The position numbers and the translations under genes were made by a program. The notes below the pieces were generated by a model. That model did no database searches. It had not been told where the DNA came from and saw only the letters and a program-made list of their open reading frames with translations. A stretch of DNA of 64,000 bases from CATOSP01 sp965216155 (GTDB lineage: Bacteria; Chloroflexota; Dehalococcoidia; Lucifugimonadales; UBA3495): assembly GCA_965216155.1 (NCBI GenBank), contig CBDCFD010000005.1, forward strand, positions 248,001 through 312,000, in the 5' to 3' direction. This document shows, in pieces, positions 25,199 through 34,908 of this stretch (position 1 is its first letter; each line of letters begins with the position of its first letter).

Positions 25199-25954
25199 AT
25201 GGGAAGACTGGACGGCAAAGTCGCGATCATCAGCGGTGGAGCACGGGGTCAGGGAGCCACCGAGGTCAGGTTCTTGGCCAGGGAAGGGGCTAAAGTGGTT
25301 TTCGGGGACATCCTCGATGAAGAGGGGATGAAGCTCGAGGCCGAGGTTAGAGAACTGGGAGGCGAGGTAAGCTTCGTCCACCTCGACGTGACCGATGAGG
25401 CCCAATGGCAGGCTGCGGTGCAAACCACGGAAGACCGCTACGGTAAGCTGGACATCCTGGTCAATAACGCCGGAATACTCATCCGCAAAGGACTGGAAGA
25501 CACTACGGTCGAGGACTGGGACCGCATAATGGACATCAACGCCAAGGGGGTCTTCCTTGGTTCCAAGAGCGCCATCCCTGCTATGCGCCGCGCCGGAGGA
25601 GGTTCAATCGTCAACATTTCCTCCACGGCGGGCTTGGTGGGTAGCCCCGACGGCTCTCCCAGCTACACCGCGACCAAAGGCGCGGTTAGACTTCTGACCA
25701 AGGCGACCGCCGTCCAATATGCTAAGGAGAACATCCGCTGCAACTCGGTGCATCCCGGTCCTATAGACACTCCGATGATCCAGGACACCCTGAACGACCC
25801 GTCGAGGCTGGAGCAGCGTATGCGGCGTCTCCCGCTGGGCCGGGTCGGAACTACTGAGGATATCGCTTACGGTGTGCTCTACCTGGCATCGGATGAATCA
25901 TCCTTCGTCACGGGCAGCGAGCTTGTGATAGACGGGGGAACGACGGCGGCCTAG
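25199..25954 (+). CDS. Short-chain dehydrogenase/reductase
   Basis: A 251-residue classical SDR. Cofactor motif ISGGARGQGATEVRFL, NNAG motif (DILVNNAGILIR), Ser in NISSTAGLVGS and the full YTATK catalytic pair in SPSYTATKGAVRLL; C-terminal VTGSELVIDGGTTAA is typical. ATG at 25199 is preferred over 25127 because homology starts at MGRLDGKVAIISGG. Likely NAD-dependent alcohol dehydrogenase (Asp follows the second strand, FGDILD). Substrate unknown. Confidence 0.92.
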   Translation: MGRLDGKVAIISGGARGQGATEVRFLAREGAKVVFGDILDEEGMKLEAEVRELGGEVSFVHLDVTDEAQWQAAVQTTEDRYGKLDILVNNAGILIRKGLEDTTVEDWDRIMDINAKGVFLGSKSAIPAMRRAGGGSIVNISSTAGLVGSPDGSPSYTATKGAVRLLTKATAVQYAKENIRCNSVHPGPIDTPMIQDTLNDPSRLEQRMRRLPLGRVGTTEDIAYGVLYLASDESSFVTGSELVIDGGTTAA

Positions 25955-26013
25955 AAGGTGAGCGGACTGGCGTACTGCGCTGGGCCGAACTGGGCCGGAG
26001 GACGAGGAAGGCT

Positions 26014-26463
26014 GTGACAACTCAAGGAGAATTGGCGGCCAGACTGAGACAATTGGGAATCCGGTTGACTCCCCAGCGGTTGGCCATCGCGGAGGTCGTG
26101 ATCAACTCCGGCGACCACCCATCGGTCAAAGACGTCTATGAGCGGGTCAAAGCCTTCTTCCCATACGTCACACTGGCCACCGTCTACTCAACTCTAGACG
26201 TGCTGGAACGCGCCGCGATCGTGAGGGAACTCCCCTTCCAGCGGCAGTCCCGCTATGACGCCAACCTTTCACCCCATGCCAACCTGGTCTGCGTCGGCTG
26301 CGGCACCGTGGTTGACGCCGATGTGGGGCAGAACATGGTAGCCGAACTTCGGAACATCCTCGAAGGCGAGTCCGACTTTGAAGTGGCCGCGCAACGGGTG
26401 GACTTCTACGGCTGGTGTTCCGGCTGCACCCCTGCCTACGGCGCGCCGGAGGCAACCACTTAG
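26014..26463 (+). CDS. Fur-family metalloregulator (PerR-like)
   Basis: A 149-residue Fur-family repressor. Winged-helix DNA-binding domain (GIRLTPQRLAIAEVVINSGD, HPSVKDVYERV, TLATVYSTLDVLERA), then the dimer domain with structural zinc cysteines C93/C96 (CVGC) and C135/C138 (CSGC). His35, Asp82 and His88 sit where PerR binds its regulatory metal. Starts with GTG. It follows the SDR by 59 bases. Which of PerR, Fur or Zur it is cannot be settled from sequence alone; PerR is favoured. Confidence 0.9.
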   Translation: MTTQGELAARLRQLGIRLTPQRLAIAEVVINSGDHPSVKDVYERVKAFFPYVTLATVYSTLDVLERAAIVRELPFQRQSRYDANLSPHANLVCVGCGTVVDADVGQNMVAELRNILEGESDFEVAAQRVDFYGWCSGCTPAYGAPEATT

Positions 26464-26479
26464 GACGCGGCTCAGCCCA

Positions 26480-28416
26480 CTACAGGTTTTCTATGTCCAC
26501 CGGCTCTATTGGCCCGGCGGCCACGAAGCCGAACACCCGAGAGTAGAAATAGAGTTCAGCGTCCAGCGCCCGCTTGATGTTTTCTGCCCTGCGAAAGCCG
26601 TGCTGTTCCCCTTCGAAGGGCAGGTAGGCCGTCGGCAACCCTCTCGACAACACCGCTTGATACATCTTCTCTGCCTGGTCCGGCAGCACGATTCGGTCCT
26701 CCAGCCCCTGGAAGAAAATCAGCGGACATGACAGCCCCTCGGTGTGGTGTATCGGCGACCGCTCCCGATACAGGTCCTGCCTTTCCGGGTAAGGTCCTAT
26801 AAGGTTGTCGAGATAGCGCGATTCGAACTTGTGAGTGTCTGTTGCCAGGCCCTCCAGGTCGCTTACGCCATAGTAGCTCGCCCCGGCCCTGAACACATCG
26901 CGGAATGTCAGGGCCGCCAAAGTCGTGAATCCCCCGGCGCTGCCGCCGTCGATGGCCAGACGGTCTGCGTCAGCTAGCCCTTGCTCCACGAGGTAGCGGG
27001 CGGCGTTGACGCAGTCGTCCACGTCCACGATCCCCCACTGGCCTTCAGCCTTTCCCTGTACGCTCTCCCGTAGCCGGTGCTGCCTCCGTAGTTGACGTCG
27101 ATCACCGCGATGCCCCGGCTGGTCCAGTACTGGATTTGCAGGTCCAGCGCCGTTGAGGTTGCCCCGGTAGGTCCCCCGTGGCTCTTGACCAGCAGGGGAG
27201 GCCGTTCTCCCGGTGGGGCGGTGTAGTCGCCGTTGATTGGAGGGTAGTAGAAAGCGTGGGCGGTCAGGCCGTTCTCCGTCGGGAACTCGATGGGCTGGGC
27301 AGGCGAGAGGTACCGGGAGTCGACGGACACGTTGGAAGCCATGCGTAACGCTTCCATTCCGCCTGTCGCCAGGTCGAGTCTGACCACCGACATGGGTTCG
27401 GTGGCCGACCCGCCAACGAAGACCGCGACGCCTTCGCTGACTCGCAGATCGCCTCCTATGCCCATCTCCGTATATGGAGAATCCAGCTTTTTAAACTCGC
27501 CTGTACCGGGGTCGATCGACGCCAAACCCCACACCCCGTCCCGCGAGTAGGAGGATATGATTTTGCCTCCCGGCTCGAAGCCGTAGGTCGCGTTGCCCAG
27601 GTTGAACCGCGGATTCCCGAACTCGGCATCCATCAGACACACGGCCTCAGTTACCTGGCCCCGCCAACGGTAGATGTTGAACCAGCCGGTGCGGTCGGAG
27701 GTGAAATAGAGGGCGCCGTCGGGAGACCACTCCGGTTGAAAGACCGATTCTTCCAGCCCGCCCGCCACCAGTACCGAGCCATCAAGGCTGCCGTCCTGCT
27801 TGATTTCGGCTACCCATAGTTCGGTGCCATCCCAGGGCATGTTGGGGTGGTCCCAGCTAAGCCACGCCAGGTGCGACCCGTCGGGGCTAACGCGCGGTGA
27901 GGCGGAGAAATCCGACCCCGATACCAGCACCGTTCCGGCATCGCCGCCATTGAGAGGAAGGGCCGCCACAGTATTGCCCGGATCGCCGCCTCCCGTGTGG
28001 TCTTCGCGTATACATACCATCCGTCCCCTAGCCCCGTCTACCACACCATCGGCGTAACGGATTTCTACGTTCGGGGTGACAGGATGCGGCTCAGCACCGG
28101 GCTCCTGGCGGTAGACGCGCTGGTCGCTGAAGTTGCAAAAGTAGACCGTGCCGCCAGAGACCCAATATGCGCCGCCTCCGTACTCGTGCACCCTGGTCCT
28201 GACGTTGAAGGGGCCGGGGGTGAAGTCGGACATGGTCCCATCGGGACTCATGCGAACGATCACGTTCCGGCCACCCTCGGAGGGACGCGATTCGATCCAG
28301 TAGATGTCATCGCCTTCCAGCGTGGGATGGCTGAGTCCGATAGTGCCTGACACGATCAAGTCCGACGTGATAGGACTTTTCCATGAGCCGTAGGGAGCTT
28401 CAGTTGGAGTGGTCAT
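26480..28416 (-). pseudogene. S9 prolyl-oligopeptidase-like peptidase, frameshifted
   Basis: An acylaminoacyl-peptidase-like S9 protein in two frames. The first 470 residues (beta-propeller and start of the hydrolase domain, LVKSHGGPTGATS) read from 28416; at about 27043 the frame breaks after YRERLK, and the rest (GQWGIVDVDDCVNAARYLVE) continues in another frame to 26480. One missing G in AAGGCCAG explains it; restoring it gives 645 residues. Catalytic Ser (IDGGSAGGFTTL), Asp (GLEDRIVLPDQ) and His (GEQHGFRR) are all in the second part. Either a recent pseudogene or a sequencing deletion. Confidence 0.85.
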
Positions 28417-28537
28417 TGGGTCGATTCCCCATTTCCTGGCCGGTCAAAGGCGGCCATTGCGATATAGGATACCAGCGCCTAGTATAAGGCAGTTCTGTCT
28501 CTCCCCACCATCGCGCGTCAACCCACGTTCTCCCACA

Positions 28538-28563
28538 GAATACCACTGACGGAATACCACTGA
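28538..28563 (+). repeat. Short tandem repeat before hyuA
   Basis: GAATACCACTGA occurs at 28538-28549 and again at 28552-28563, a 14-base period, directly upstream of the hyuA ribosome site. Could be a slippage product. Confidence 0.6.
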
Positions 28564-28574
28564 GAGGAAGCTTC

Positions 28575-30686
28575 ATGTTCAAGATCGGCATTGATGTCGG
28601 CGGCACATTTACCGACTTCGTAGTCGTCGAAGACGGCCAAAGTCCGCGTTACTTCAAGACCCCGTCTACGCCCCAGGACCCTTCGGAAGGGGTCATGGTC
28701 GGTCTGGAAGACGTTGCCGCGGGGTTTGAACTGCCGCTTCGGGAACTCCTGGACTCCACGGAGTTGGTGATCCACGGGACAACCGTGGCAACCAATACCC
28801 TGGTTGAGCGCAAGGGAGCCCGGGTTGGTCTGATTACCACAGAGGGGTTCCGCGACTTGCTGGAGATGCGGGAGGGATTGAAGGAGGACCGGTGCAACCT
28901 CCGCATGACCCCCCTTGCCCCGCTGGTTCCCCGCTACCTCCGCCTCGGGGTCACCGAGCGGGTCAAGTCCGACGGGAGTGTCCACACGCCCCTGGACCTG
29001 GGCGACCTCGACCGCGTGCTGGATGCACTGGAAGAAGAGGACGTCGAGGCACTGGCGGTCTGCTTTCTGTTTTCCTACCTTAACCCGGCCCACGAGCAGA
29101 TGGCGGGGGAGCGTGTCCGGGCCAGGTTCCCCGGAATCTACACATCGCTATCCCAGGAGATAATCCCCCAGATCAAGGAGTTCGACCGGCTCAGCACCAC
29201 GGTCATCAACTCCTACGTCGGGCCGGTGTTTAGCCAATACCTGAGCCGTCTCCGGCAGCGGCTCGACCCATACCGGCGGGTCCGCGACGTGCTGATCATG
29301 CAGTCCAACGGCGGTGTTGCGCCAATTGAAGAGTCGATGCGCCAGTCGGTGCGGGCGATACTGTCCGGCCCGGCTGGCGGAGTAAACGCCGTGGCCGCAC
29401 TGGGACAACAGTTGGGCCAAGCAAAGACCATCGCATTTGACATGGGCGGCACCAGCACCGACATCTCCCTGGTGGAACAGGGAGTTCCCCACGTGACCAA
29501 CGAGAAGTTTGAGGCCGGCTGGAAGATCGCGGTGCCTATGATTGATATCCACACCCTAGGCGCTGGTGGAGGGAGCATCGCCCGCGTGGATGAAGGGGGG
29601 ATTCTTCACGTGGGGCCTGATAGCGCCGGAGCCGACCCGGGCCCGGCTTGCTATGGGAAAGGCGGCAATGACCCCACGGTGACCGACGCCAACCTGGTCC
29701 TGGGCTACCTGGACCCACAGAACTTCCTGGGCGGAAGGGCGGAGCTAAACGCGGATTTCGCCGAGAAGGCGATGGAGGAGCGCATTGCCGGTCCTCTGGG
29801 CATTTCGACCGTCGAGGCGGCTTATGGTGTAAGCAGACTGGTTTCCACCGCAATAGCCGAGGGAATCAGGCTCATGTCGGTGCAGCGGGGTGTGGACCCC
29901 AGGGAATTCTCGATTATGGCTTTCGGGGGCGCATCGGGCCTGCAGGCGGGACAGATCGCCCGCCAACTCCAGGTCGAGAAGGTGTATATCCCCGCGGCGC
30001 CGCCGGTGTTATCGGCCTTCGGAATGCTTTCCACGGACCTGAAATACGACTTTTCCCGGTCGTACCCGGCCAGCCTCAGCACCATTGACCTGGGTCAAGT
30101 CCGAACCATCATTGCGGGACTGGAAGCCCAAGGCCGCGACAAATTGAAGGAACAGGCGGTGTTCGTCGAAGAGGTGGAGGTGTTGGCCGCGGCTGACATG
30201 CGTTACCTAGACCAGGTCTACGAGGTCACGGTCCCATTGCTTGATCTGGAACAGAGTGACGGCGCGTTTTTGGCAGAGTGGGAGTCCAATTTCCACCGGC
30301 GGTACCAGGAATTGTTCTCCTACCGCCAGCAGGACCAGGAGGTGCGGTTGGTAACCCTGCGGGCGACAGTCTCGGGCCGGCTTCCCCGGACCGCCATGCC
30401 CGAGTCCCTGCCACTACAGGGTGTTGCCGAGGCGAAACGCATGCGGCGATGCTATTTCGCCACATGGCTGGACGTCCCGGTCTATGACATAGACAGCCTT
30501 TCCCCCGGTGCGGAGATCAAAGGCCCGGCGATACTTGAAGCCGATTTCACCACCGTCGTCGTGGAGGCAGGAGACCGAGTTTCCATGGACCGCATGGGCG
30601 GCCTCGAGATATTGACCGGCGCGCTGCCCACTCGGAAGAGGCTGCGGCCCTGGAAACCGGGGAGAGCCAACGCCCTGACCCGATAA
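28575..30686 (+). CDS. hyuA: Hydantoinase/oxoprolinase subunit A
   Basis: A 703-residue HyuA-type protein: N-terminal domain FKIGIDVGGTFTDFVVVEDG, HGTTVATNTLVERKGARVGL, ASKHA-fold ATPase core with FDMGGTSTDISLV, HTLGAGGGSIARVDEGG and GPDSAGADPGPACYG, and the C-terminal RYLDQVYEVTVPL. With subunit B it hydrolyses hydantoins or 5-oxoproline at the cost of ATP. hyuB overlaps or follows at once. ATG at 28575 is preceded by GAGGAAGC. Confidence 0.94.
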   Translation: MFKIGIDVGGTFTDFVVVEDGQSPRYFKTPSTPQDPSEGVMVGLEDVAAGFELPLRELLDSTELVIHGTTVATNTLVERKGARVGLITTEGFRDLLEMREGLKEDRCNLRMTPLAPLVPRYLRLGVTERVKSDGSVHTPLDLGDLDRVLDALEEEDVEALAVCFLFSYLNPAHEQMAGERVRARFPGIYTSLSQEIIPQIKEFDRLSTTVINSYVGPVFSQYLSRLRQRLDPYRRVRDVLIMQSNGGVAPIEESMRQSVRAILSGPAGGVNAVAALGQQLGQAKTIAFDMGGTSTDISLVEQGVPHVTNEKFEAGWKIAVPMIDIHTLGAGGGSIARVDEGGILHVGPDSAGADPGPACYGKGGNDPTVTDANLVLGYLDPQNFLGGRAELNADFAEKAMEERIAGPLGISTVEAAYGVSRLVSTAIAEGIRLMSVQRGVDPREFSIMAFGGASGLQAGQIARQLQVEKVYIPAAPPVLSAFGMLSTDLKYDFSRSYPASLSTIDLGQVRTIIAGLEAQGRDKLKEQAVFVEEVEVLAAADMRYLDQVYEVTVPLLDLEQSDGAFLAEWESNFHRRYQELFSYRQQDQEVRLVTLRATVSGRLPRTAMPESLPLQGVAEAKRMRRCYFATWLDVPVYDIDSLSPGAEIKGPAILEADFTTVVVEAGDRVSMDRMGGLEILTGALPTRKRLRPWKPGRANALTR

Positions 30687-32308
30687 CGCTGGCGGTAATC
30701 GAGCATCGTTTGGAGTCGATAGCAAGGGAGATGACCGAGGTGATGCTCCGGACCTCGATGTCTCAGATACTAAACTCCAGCCGGGACTTCTCCACCGCCA
30801 TTCTGGACGCCGAATGCCAATTGGTCGCTCAAGGAGAAGGAATCCCGGTTCACATCAGCGCCCTTCCAGTGGCGGGAGCCGCGGTGAGGGATTACTTCGG
30901 GGAGGATGTCTCCGACGGCGACCTCTTCATCCTGAACGATCCCTACTTCGGCGGCAGCCACCTGCCTGACATAACCATCATCTGGCCCGTTTTCTATGAA
31001 CGAACGCTCCTGTTTTACGGAGTGAACCGCGCCCACCATAGCGACGTGGGCGGCGGCACCCACGGCGGATACAATCCCGCAGCAAGCGAGATTTTCCAGG
31101 AGGGACTGCGGATACCCCCGCTCAGGCTCTACGACAAGGGCGAACCTCGGAACGACCTGCTTCAAATGCTGTCCGCCAACGTCCGCCAACCTGAAAACTT
31201 CCTCGGAGACCTTAGCGCCCAGATCGGCTCGGTGATGATCGCCGCCCAGCGGATAGAGGCGTTGCTACGGAGCTACGGGCCACCGCGGCTGCTATCGGCG
31301 GTGACCGATATCCTAGCCGCTACCGAGACCCAGGTACGGAATTTCATATCCAGTTGGCCGGACGGGGTTTACCGTGGAGAATCGCTGGTAGACGATGACG
31401 GCTTCGACAACAAGCTAGTACCCATAAGAGCGGAAGTGACAATTGCCGGGGACTCGATGACCATCGACCTTGGCGAGTCCAGTCCCCAGGTTACCGGGTT
31501 CATCAACAGCGCCTACGCCAATACCAGGTCCTTGGCCCACGCCGCCATCATGTACCTGGCCCCGGCGGACATTGCCCGCAACGAGGGCTCCATGCGGCCA
31601 GTGCGGGTGATTGCTCCCAGAGGGCTGGTGGTCAACGCCAACCCTCCCGCGCCGGTGTGCATGAGCACCAACCACTGCGCCGAAGAGATCATTGAAGCGG
31701 TGTTCCAGGCCCTTGCCCCGGCGGTCCCTCATGCCGTGTCGGCTGGGTTCTCCCGGCGGCTGCGATACGCGATAACGGGAACCGATCCCCGCACCGGACG
31801 GCGCTTCATCTGGCATTTCTTTCTGGCTCGCGGAGGAGGTGGGGCGTCCCAGGGTTACGACAGTTGGACCGGCGTGGGTGAGGTAAACGTGGCGGGAGGA
31901 ATACGATCACCCAGCATCGAGGTGACCGAGGAGCGGTTCCCCTTCTTCATCCGGTGTCACGAACTGCGGCCCGATTCCGGTGGAGCCGGGCAATGGCGCG
32001 GCGGTCTGGGCGCGGTCTGCGACCTCGTGTACGAAGGTGGGGACACAGCGCTGCTAAACACGGCAGGCGACGGTGTGATTGTACCGCCGTTTGGACTGTT
32101 CGGTGCAGGGCCGGGTCTTCCTCATACCTACAAGATCGTATTCAACCACTCCGAAAGGGTTCTGGGTTCCAAAGAAACGGGCGTAGCCGTCAACCCCGGT
32201 GACCGGATCGTATGTTTATCTTCCGGCGGCGGAGGCTTCGGCGACCCGGCGACGCGCGACCAGTTGGCCCGGGACTGGGACCTGAGGAACGGCTACGTGA
32301 CGGGGTGA
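30650..32308 (+). CDS. hyuB: Hydantoinase/oxoprolinase subunit B
   Basis: HyuB-type subunit; motifs DFSTAILDAECQLVAQGEGI, ILNDPYFGGSHLPDITII, NRAHHSDVGGGTHGGYNP and the end LSSGGGGFGDPATRD are diagnostic. The first standard start is TTG at 30710, yet the conserved N-terminus DPITLAVIEHRLESI begins at 30677 in the same frame. A CTG at 30650 preceded by GGAAGAGG at good spacing is the best start and gives 552 residues, overlapping the hyuA end by 37 bases. The two subunits act as one ATP-dependent amidohydrolase; the substrate is not known. Confidence 0.92.
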   Translation: METGESQRPDPITLAVIEHRLESIAREMTEVMLRTSMSQILNSSRDFSTAILDAECQLVAQGEGIPVHISALPVAGAAVRDYFGEDVSDGDLFILNDPYFGGSHLPDITIIWPVFYERTLLFYGVNRAHHSDVGGGTHGGYNPAASEIFQEGLRIPPLRLYDKGEPRNDLLQMLSANVRQPENFLGDLSAQIGSVMIAAQRIEALLRSYGPPRLLSAVTDILAATETQVRNFISSWPDGVYRGESLVDDDGFDNKLVPIRAEVTIAGDSMTIDLGESSPQVTGFINSAYANTRSLAHAAIMYLAPADIARNEGSMRPVRVIAPRGLVVNANPPAPVCMSTNHCAEEIIEAVFQALAPAVPHAVSAGFSRRLRYAITGTDPRTGRRFIWHFFLARGGGGASQGYDSWTGVGEVNVAGGIRSPSIEVTEERFPFFIRCHELRPDSGGAGQWRGGLGAVCDLVYEGGDTALLNTAGDGVIVPPFGLFGAGPGLPHTYKIVFNHSERVLGSKETGVAVNPGDRIVCLSSGGGGFGDPATRDQLARDWDLRNGYVTG

Positions 32309-32652
32309 TAAGTTAGTCTGAGTCAAGACCAAGTCTGGAGTATAATGTTGACATGCTGACTAGTAGACCAATATCCTTGTCATGAGGGGTGGAATGCCGG
32401 GTTGCGCGGCAATTGTCTGCATGGGCCCAATATATCATGGCAAAGGCCCTGTACCAAGGAACTCATCATTACAAAGATTTCGGACTACTAGGTCTACGAG
32501 TCAAAGGCTGGTTGCCTAGGAATCCGACTATTCGGACGCTGGTGTCGATTATCTGTCCAGCCTCGGCATCCGCGTGATGGACTGTACGACTGCCACAGCG
32601 GAGATTGACCGTCCAACTCCCTAGGCCGCCGCAGTCACCTGGTTTGCCGATC
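32309..32652. other. Intergenic region with promoter-like sequences
   Basis: 344 bases after hyuB. It holds TATAAT at 32341-32346 and a TTGACA-N18-TATCCT promoter at 32348-32377. Short frames downstream (for example 45 codons from 32381) show no family features, so the transcript may be non-coding or the region a decayed gene. Confidence 0.45.
32348..32377 (+). promoter_or_regulatory. Orphan sigma-70-type promoter
   Basis: TTGACA (32348-32353), 18-base spacer, TATCCT (32372-32377). No plus-strand gene follows for 1.3 kb; the next gene is on the other strand. Confidence 0.45.
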
Positions 32653-33435
32653 CTACTCCTCCGCCACGACATAATTTCGCAGTGTGCCGATGCCACTGAT
32701 TTCCACCTCGATGGTATCTCCGGGGAACATGTCGCCGTCTGCGCCCTGAGTGCCCATCCACAGCACGTCTCCGGGATAGAGCGTGGCGTATTTGCTCAGC
32801 TCGTGTATCCAGGTGGCGGTGTCCCAGATCTGGTCAGCGGAAGAAAAGTCTTCCCAGACCGTCCCGTTGTGGCGTACGACTATACGGAACCCCTTGGGGT
32901 CAAGGCCGGTTACGATCCACGGCCCCATGGGTTTCCAGGTGTCGCAGTTCTTTCCCCGGAACATAGTGCGGTCGGCTTGCTGCCAGGGCCGTTGGCTGAT
33001 GTCGTTACCGATGGTATAGCCGAACACGTAGCCGAAGGCTTCGCTCACGGGTACGTTGCGGCCCTTCTTCCCGATGACCACCGCGAGTTGTCCCTCCGGC
33101 TGCACCGCCCCGGAGGAATCATGGGGGACAACTATGTGCTCCTCGGGGCCGATGATGGCGTGGACCGAGCGGTAATTCGGTGAGGGCCTGTCAGGGTAGG
33201 AAGGGGGCGATCCACGCCGCGCGGCCATTCCCTCCACATGGCCCCGGTAGTTGGGACCCGCGGCGTAGAGCATGGGCGGTTTCAAGGGGGCCAGCAGTTT
33301 CACCTGGTCCAAAGAGTAGACATGGTTGGTCACCGCATAGTCCGTTAACGGGTCTCCCCAGACTTCCGTCACCTGACCGTCCTCGACGATACCGAAGCTG
33401 GTCTTTTCCCCAGTCTGAAACTTACACCAGATCAT
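32653..33435 (-). CDS. Fumarylacetoacetate hydrolase (FAH) family protein
   Basis: A 260-residue FAH-family enzyme. Conserved segments: LLAPLKPPMLYAAGPNYRGH, the metal-site strand EGQLAVVIGKKGRNV, FGYTIGNDISQR, GKNCDTWKPMGPWIVTG and LYPGDVLWMGTQGAD. In relatives the metal is held by E-x-E and a later D; here the second position of E-x-E is Gln, so metal binding may be altered. Family members hydrolyse or decarboxylate beta-diketo acids from aromatic breakdown. Starts with ATG behind AGGGGATG. Divergent from the CaiB gene at 33670. Confidence 0.88.
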   Translation of the reverse strand: MIWCKFQTGEKTSFGIVEDGQVTEVWGDPLTDYAVTNHVYSLDQVKLLAPLKPPMLYAAGPNYRGHVEGMAARRGSPPSYPDRPSPNYRSVHAIIGPEEHIVVPHDSSGAVQPEGQLAVVIGKKGRNVPVSEAFGYVFGYTIGNDISQRPWQQADRTMFRGKNCDTWKPMGPWIVTGLDPKGFRIVVRHNGTVWEDFSSADQIWDTATWIHELSKYATLYPGDVLWMGTQGADGDMFPGDTIEVEISGIGTLRNYVVAEE

Positions 33436-33669
33436 ATTCTCATCCCCTAAAGGAACGGCTTCGCCGAAGGGGCAAGCATGTGGCTTGCAAAGTTTCGGCC
33501 AGACGCATTATAGCCCCGCGCCCATAACCGGGAAAGAAGGCATAGGCCCGGTTGCAGAGGCGTCCCTTCAACGCTATATTCGTGGCTACGGTTTTGCCTC
33601 GAACAACGAAATCAAAAATGGAGCCCTATTGCGCGGCCCTAACCGCCAGGCTCACTCAGGGGAGATTGC

Positions 33670-34881
33670 ATGCCAGACCTGGCGCTAGAAGACGTCAAGG
33701 TCCTGGACCTTACTCATCACGTCGCCGGTCCCTATTGTACCAAGCTGCTGGCCGACTACGGCGCGGACGTGATCAAGGTTGAACGTCCGGGTCTGGGAGA
33801 TAGCGCCCGAGGGATGGGCCCGTTCCCGGGAGATGTTCCCCACCGGGAAAAAAGCGGCATTTTCCTGCACCTAAACACCAACAAGCGCGGCATCACCTTG
33901 GACCTCAAGAGCCGTGCCGGGGCCAACGTGGTAATGCGGCTCGTCCGGGAAGTGGATATTGTGGTCGAGAACTTCCGGCCCGGCACCATGGAGCGCTTTG
34001 GGCTTGGTTTCGATGCCCTTCATGCCGTCAACCCCAGCCTGGTGGTGACGTCCATCTCCAACTTTGGGCAGACCGGCCCCTACCGCGACTTCCGCAGCGC
34101 CGAGATCATGGTCTATGGCATGGGCGGAGAGATGTACTCTACCGGGCTGGACGAGGGTGAACCGGTCAAGCTGGGTGTGAACATGCACCTCTATCAGGGC
34201 GGGGGAGTTGCTTCCGTCGCCACCATGGGCGCTCTCTTCGCCTCCAGGCTCCAAGGAATCGGGCAGCATGTGGATGTGTCGTTGATGGAGACACAGGTAG
34301 GTTCCATAGACCGCCGGATGAGTATGCTCCTGACCTACCAATACACGGGAGAGGTTACGGGGCGTTCTCCGCTGCGGACCGCGGGTTATCCCAGCGGCGT
34401 CTACCCCTGTGCCGACGGCTATTTCCAGATCGCCGGCTCCAGAAACTATTTTCCGCGAGCCGTAAGCATGATGGGTCACCCAGACTTTCTGCAGGACCCC
34501 AAATGGCACACACCCGAGGCCCAGTTGGACCCGGAGCTGCAGGAAGAATTCGAGCCCATGTTTCTGATGTGGACCTTGGAACGGAGCAAATATGAAGCAT
34601 GGCATACGGCTCAGGAATGGAGAGTCCTGAGCGCGCCCCTGAACACTATGGAAGACCTGGCACACGATCCAGAGTTCTTGCGCCGGGATGCGATTGCCGA
34701 GATCTACCACCCTGAAGCAGGCCCGTTGAAGTATCCTGGACGGCCTTTCGTCATGTCCGAGTCCCCCTGGACCGTGCGCCGTCCCGCGCCGCTGCTGGGA
34801 GAGCACAACCAGGAGGTGCTTTCCGGGATGGGATACACGCGGGAAGACCTGGTCCGGTTGAGGTCGCAGGGCGTGATATAG
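33670..34881 (+). CDS. CaiB/BaiF CoA-transferase, member without catalytic Asp
   Basis: A 403-residue family III CoA-transferase: KVLDLTHHVAGPYCTKLLAD, YGADVIKVERPG, NTNKRGITLDLKS, VENFRPGTMERFGLG and GQHVDVSLMETQ. About 16 residues before the conserved AL where the family has its catalytic Asp (formed as an acyl-anhydride), this protein reads LGVNMHLYQGGG, with no Asp. The next gene (34909), 27 bases on, has it. The two may form a heteromeric transferase like BbsEF. ATG follows AGGGGAGA. Confidence 0.92.
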   Translation: MPDLALEDVKVLDLTHHVAGPYCTKLLADYGADVIKVERPGLGDSARGMGPFPGDVPHREKSGIFLHLNTNKRGITLDLKSRAGANVVMRLVREVDIVVENFRPGTMERFGLGFDALHAVNPSLVVTSISNFGQTGPYRDFRSAEIMVYGMGGEMYSTGLDEGEPVKLGVNMHLYQGGGVASVATMGALFASRLQGIGQHVDVSLMETQVGSIDRRMSMLLTYQYTGEVTGRSPLRTAGYPSGVYPCADGYFQIAGSRNYFPRAVSMMGHPDFLQDPKWHTPEAQLDPELQEEFEPMFLMWTLERSKYEAWHTAQEWRVLSAPLNTMEDLAHDPEFLRRDAIAEIYHPEAGPLKYPGRPFVMSESPWTVRRPAPLLGEHNQEVLSGMGYTREDLVRLRSQGVI

Positions 34882-34908
34882 GTCCTAGTTTCTCAAGAAG
34901 GAGTTGGC

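Noticed and set aside
32389..32577. 62-residue plus-strand frame after hyuB
   Set aside because: No ribosome site and no similarity pattern; overlaps an equally long frame on the other strand.
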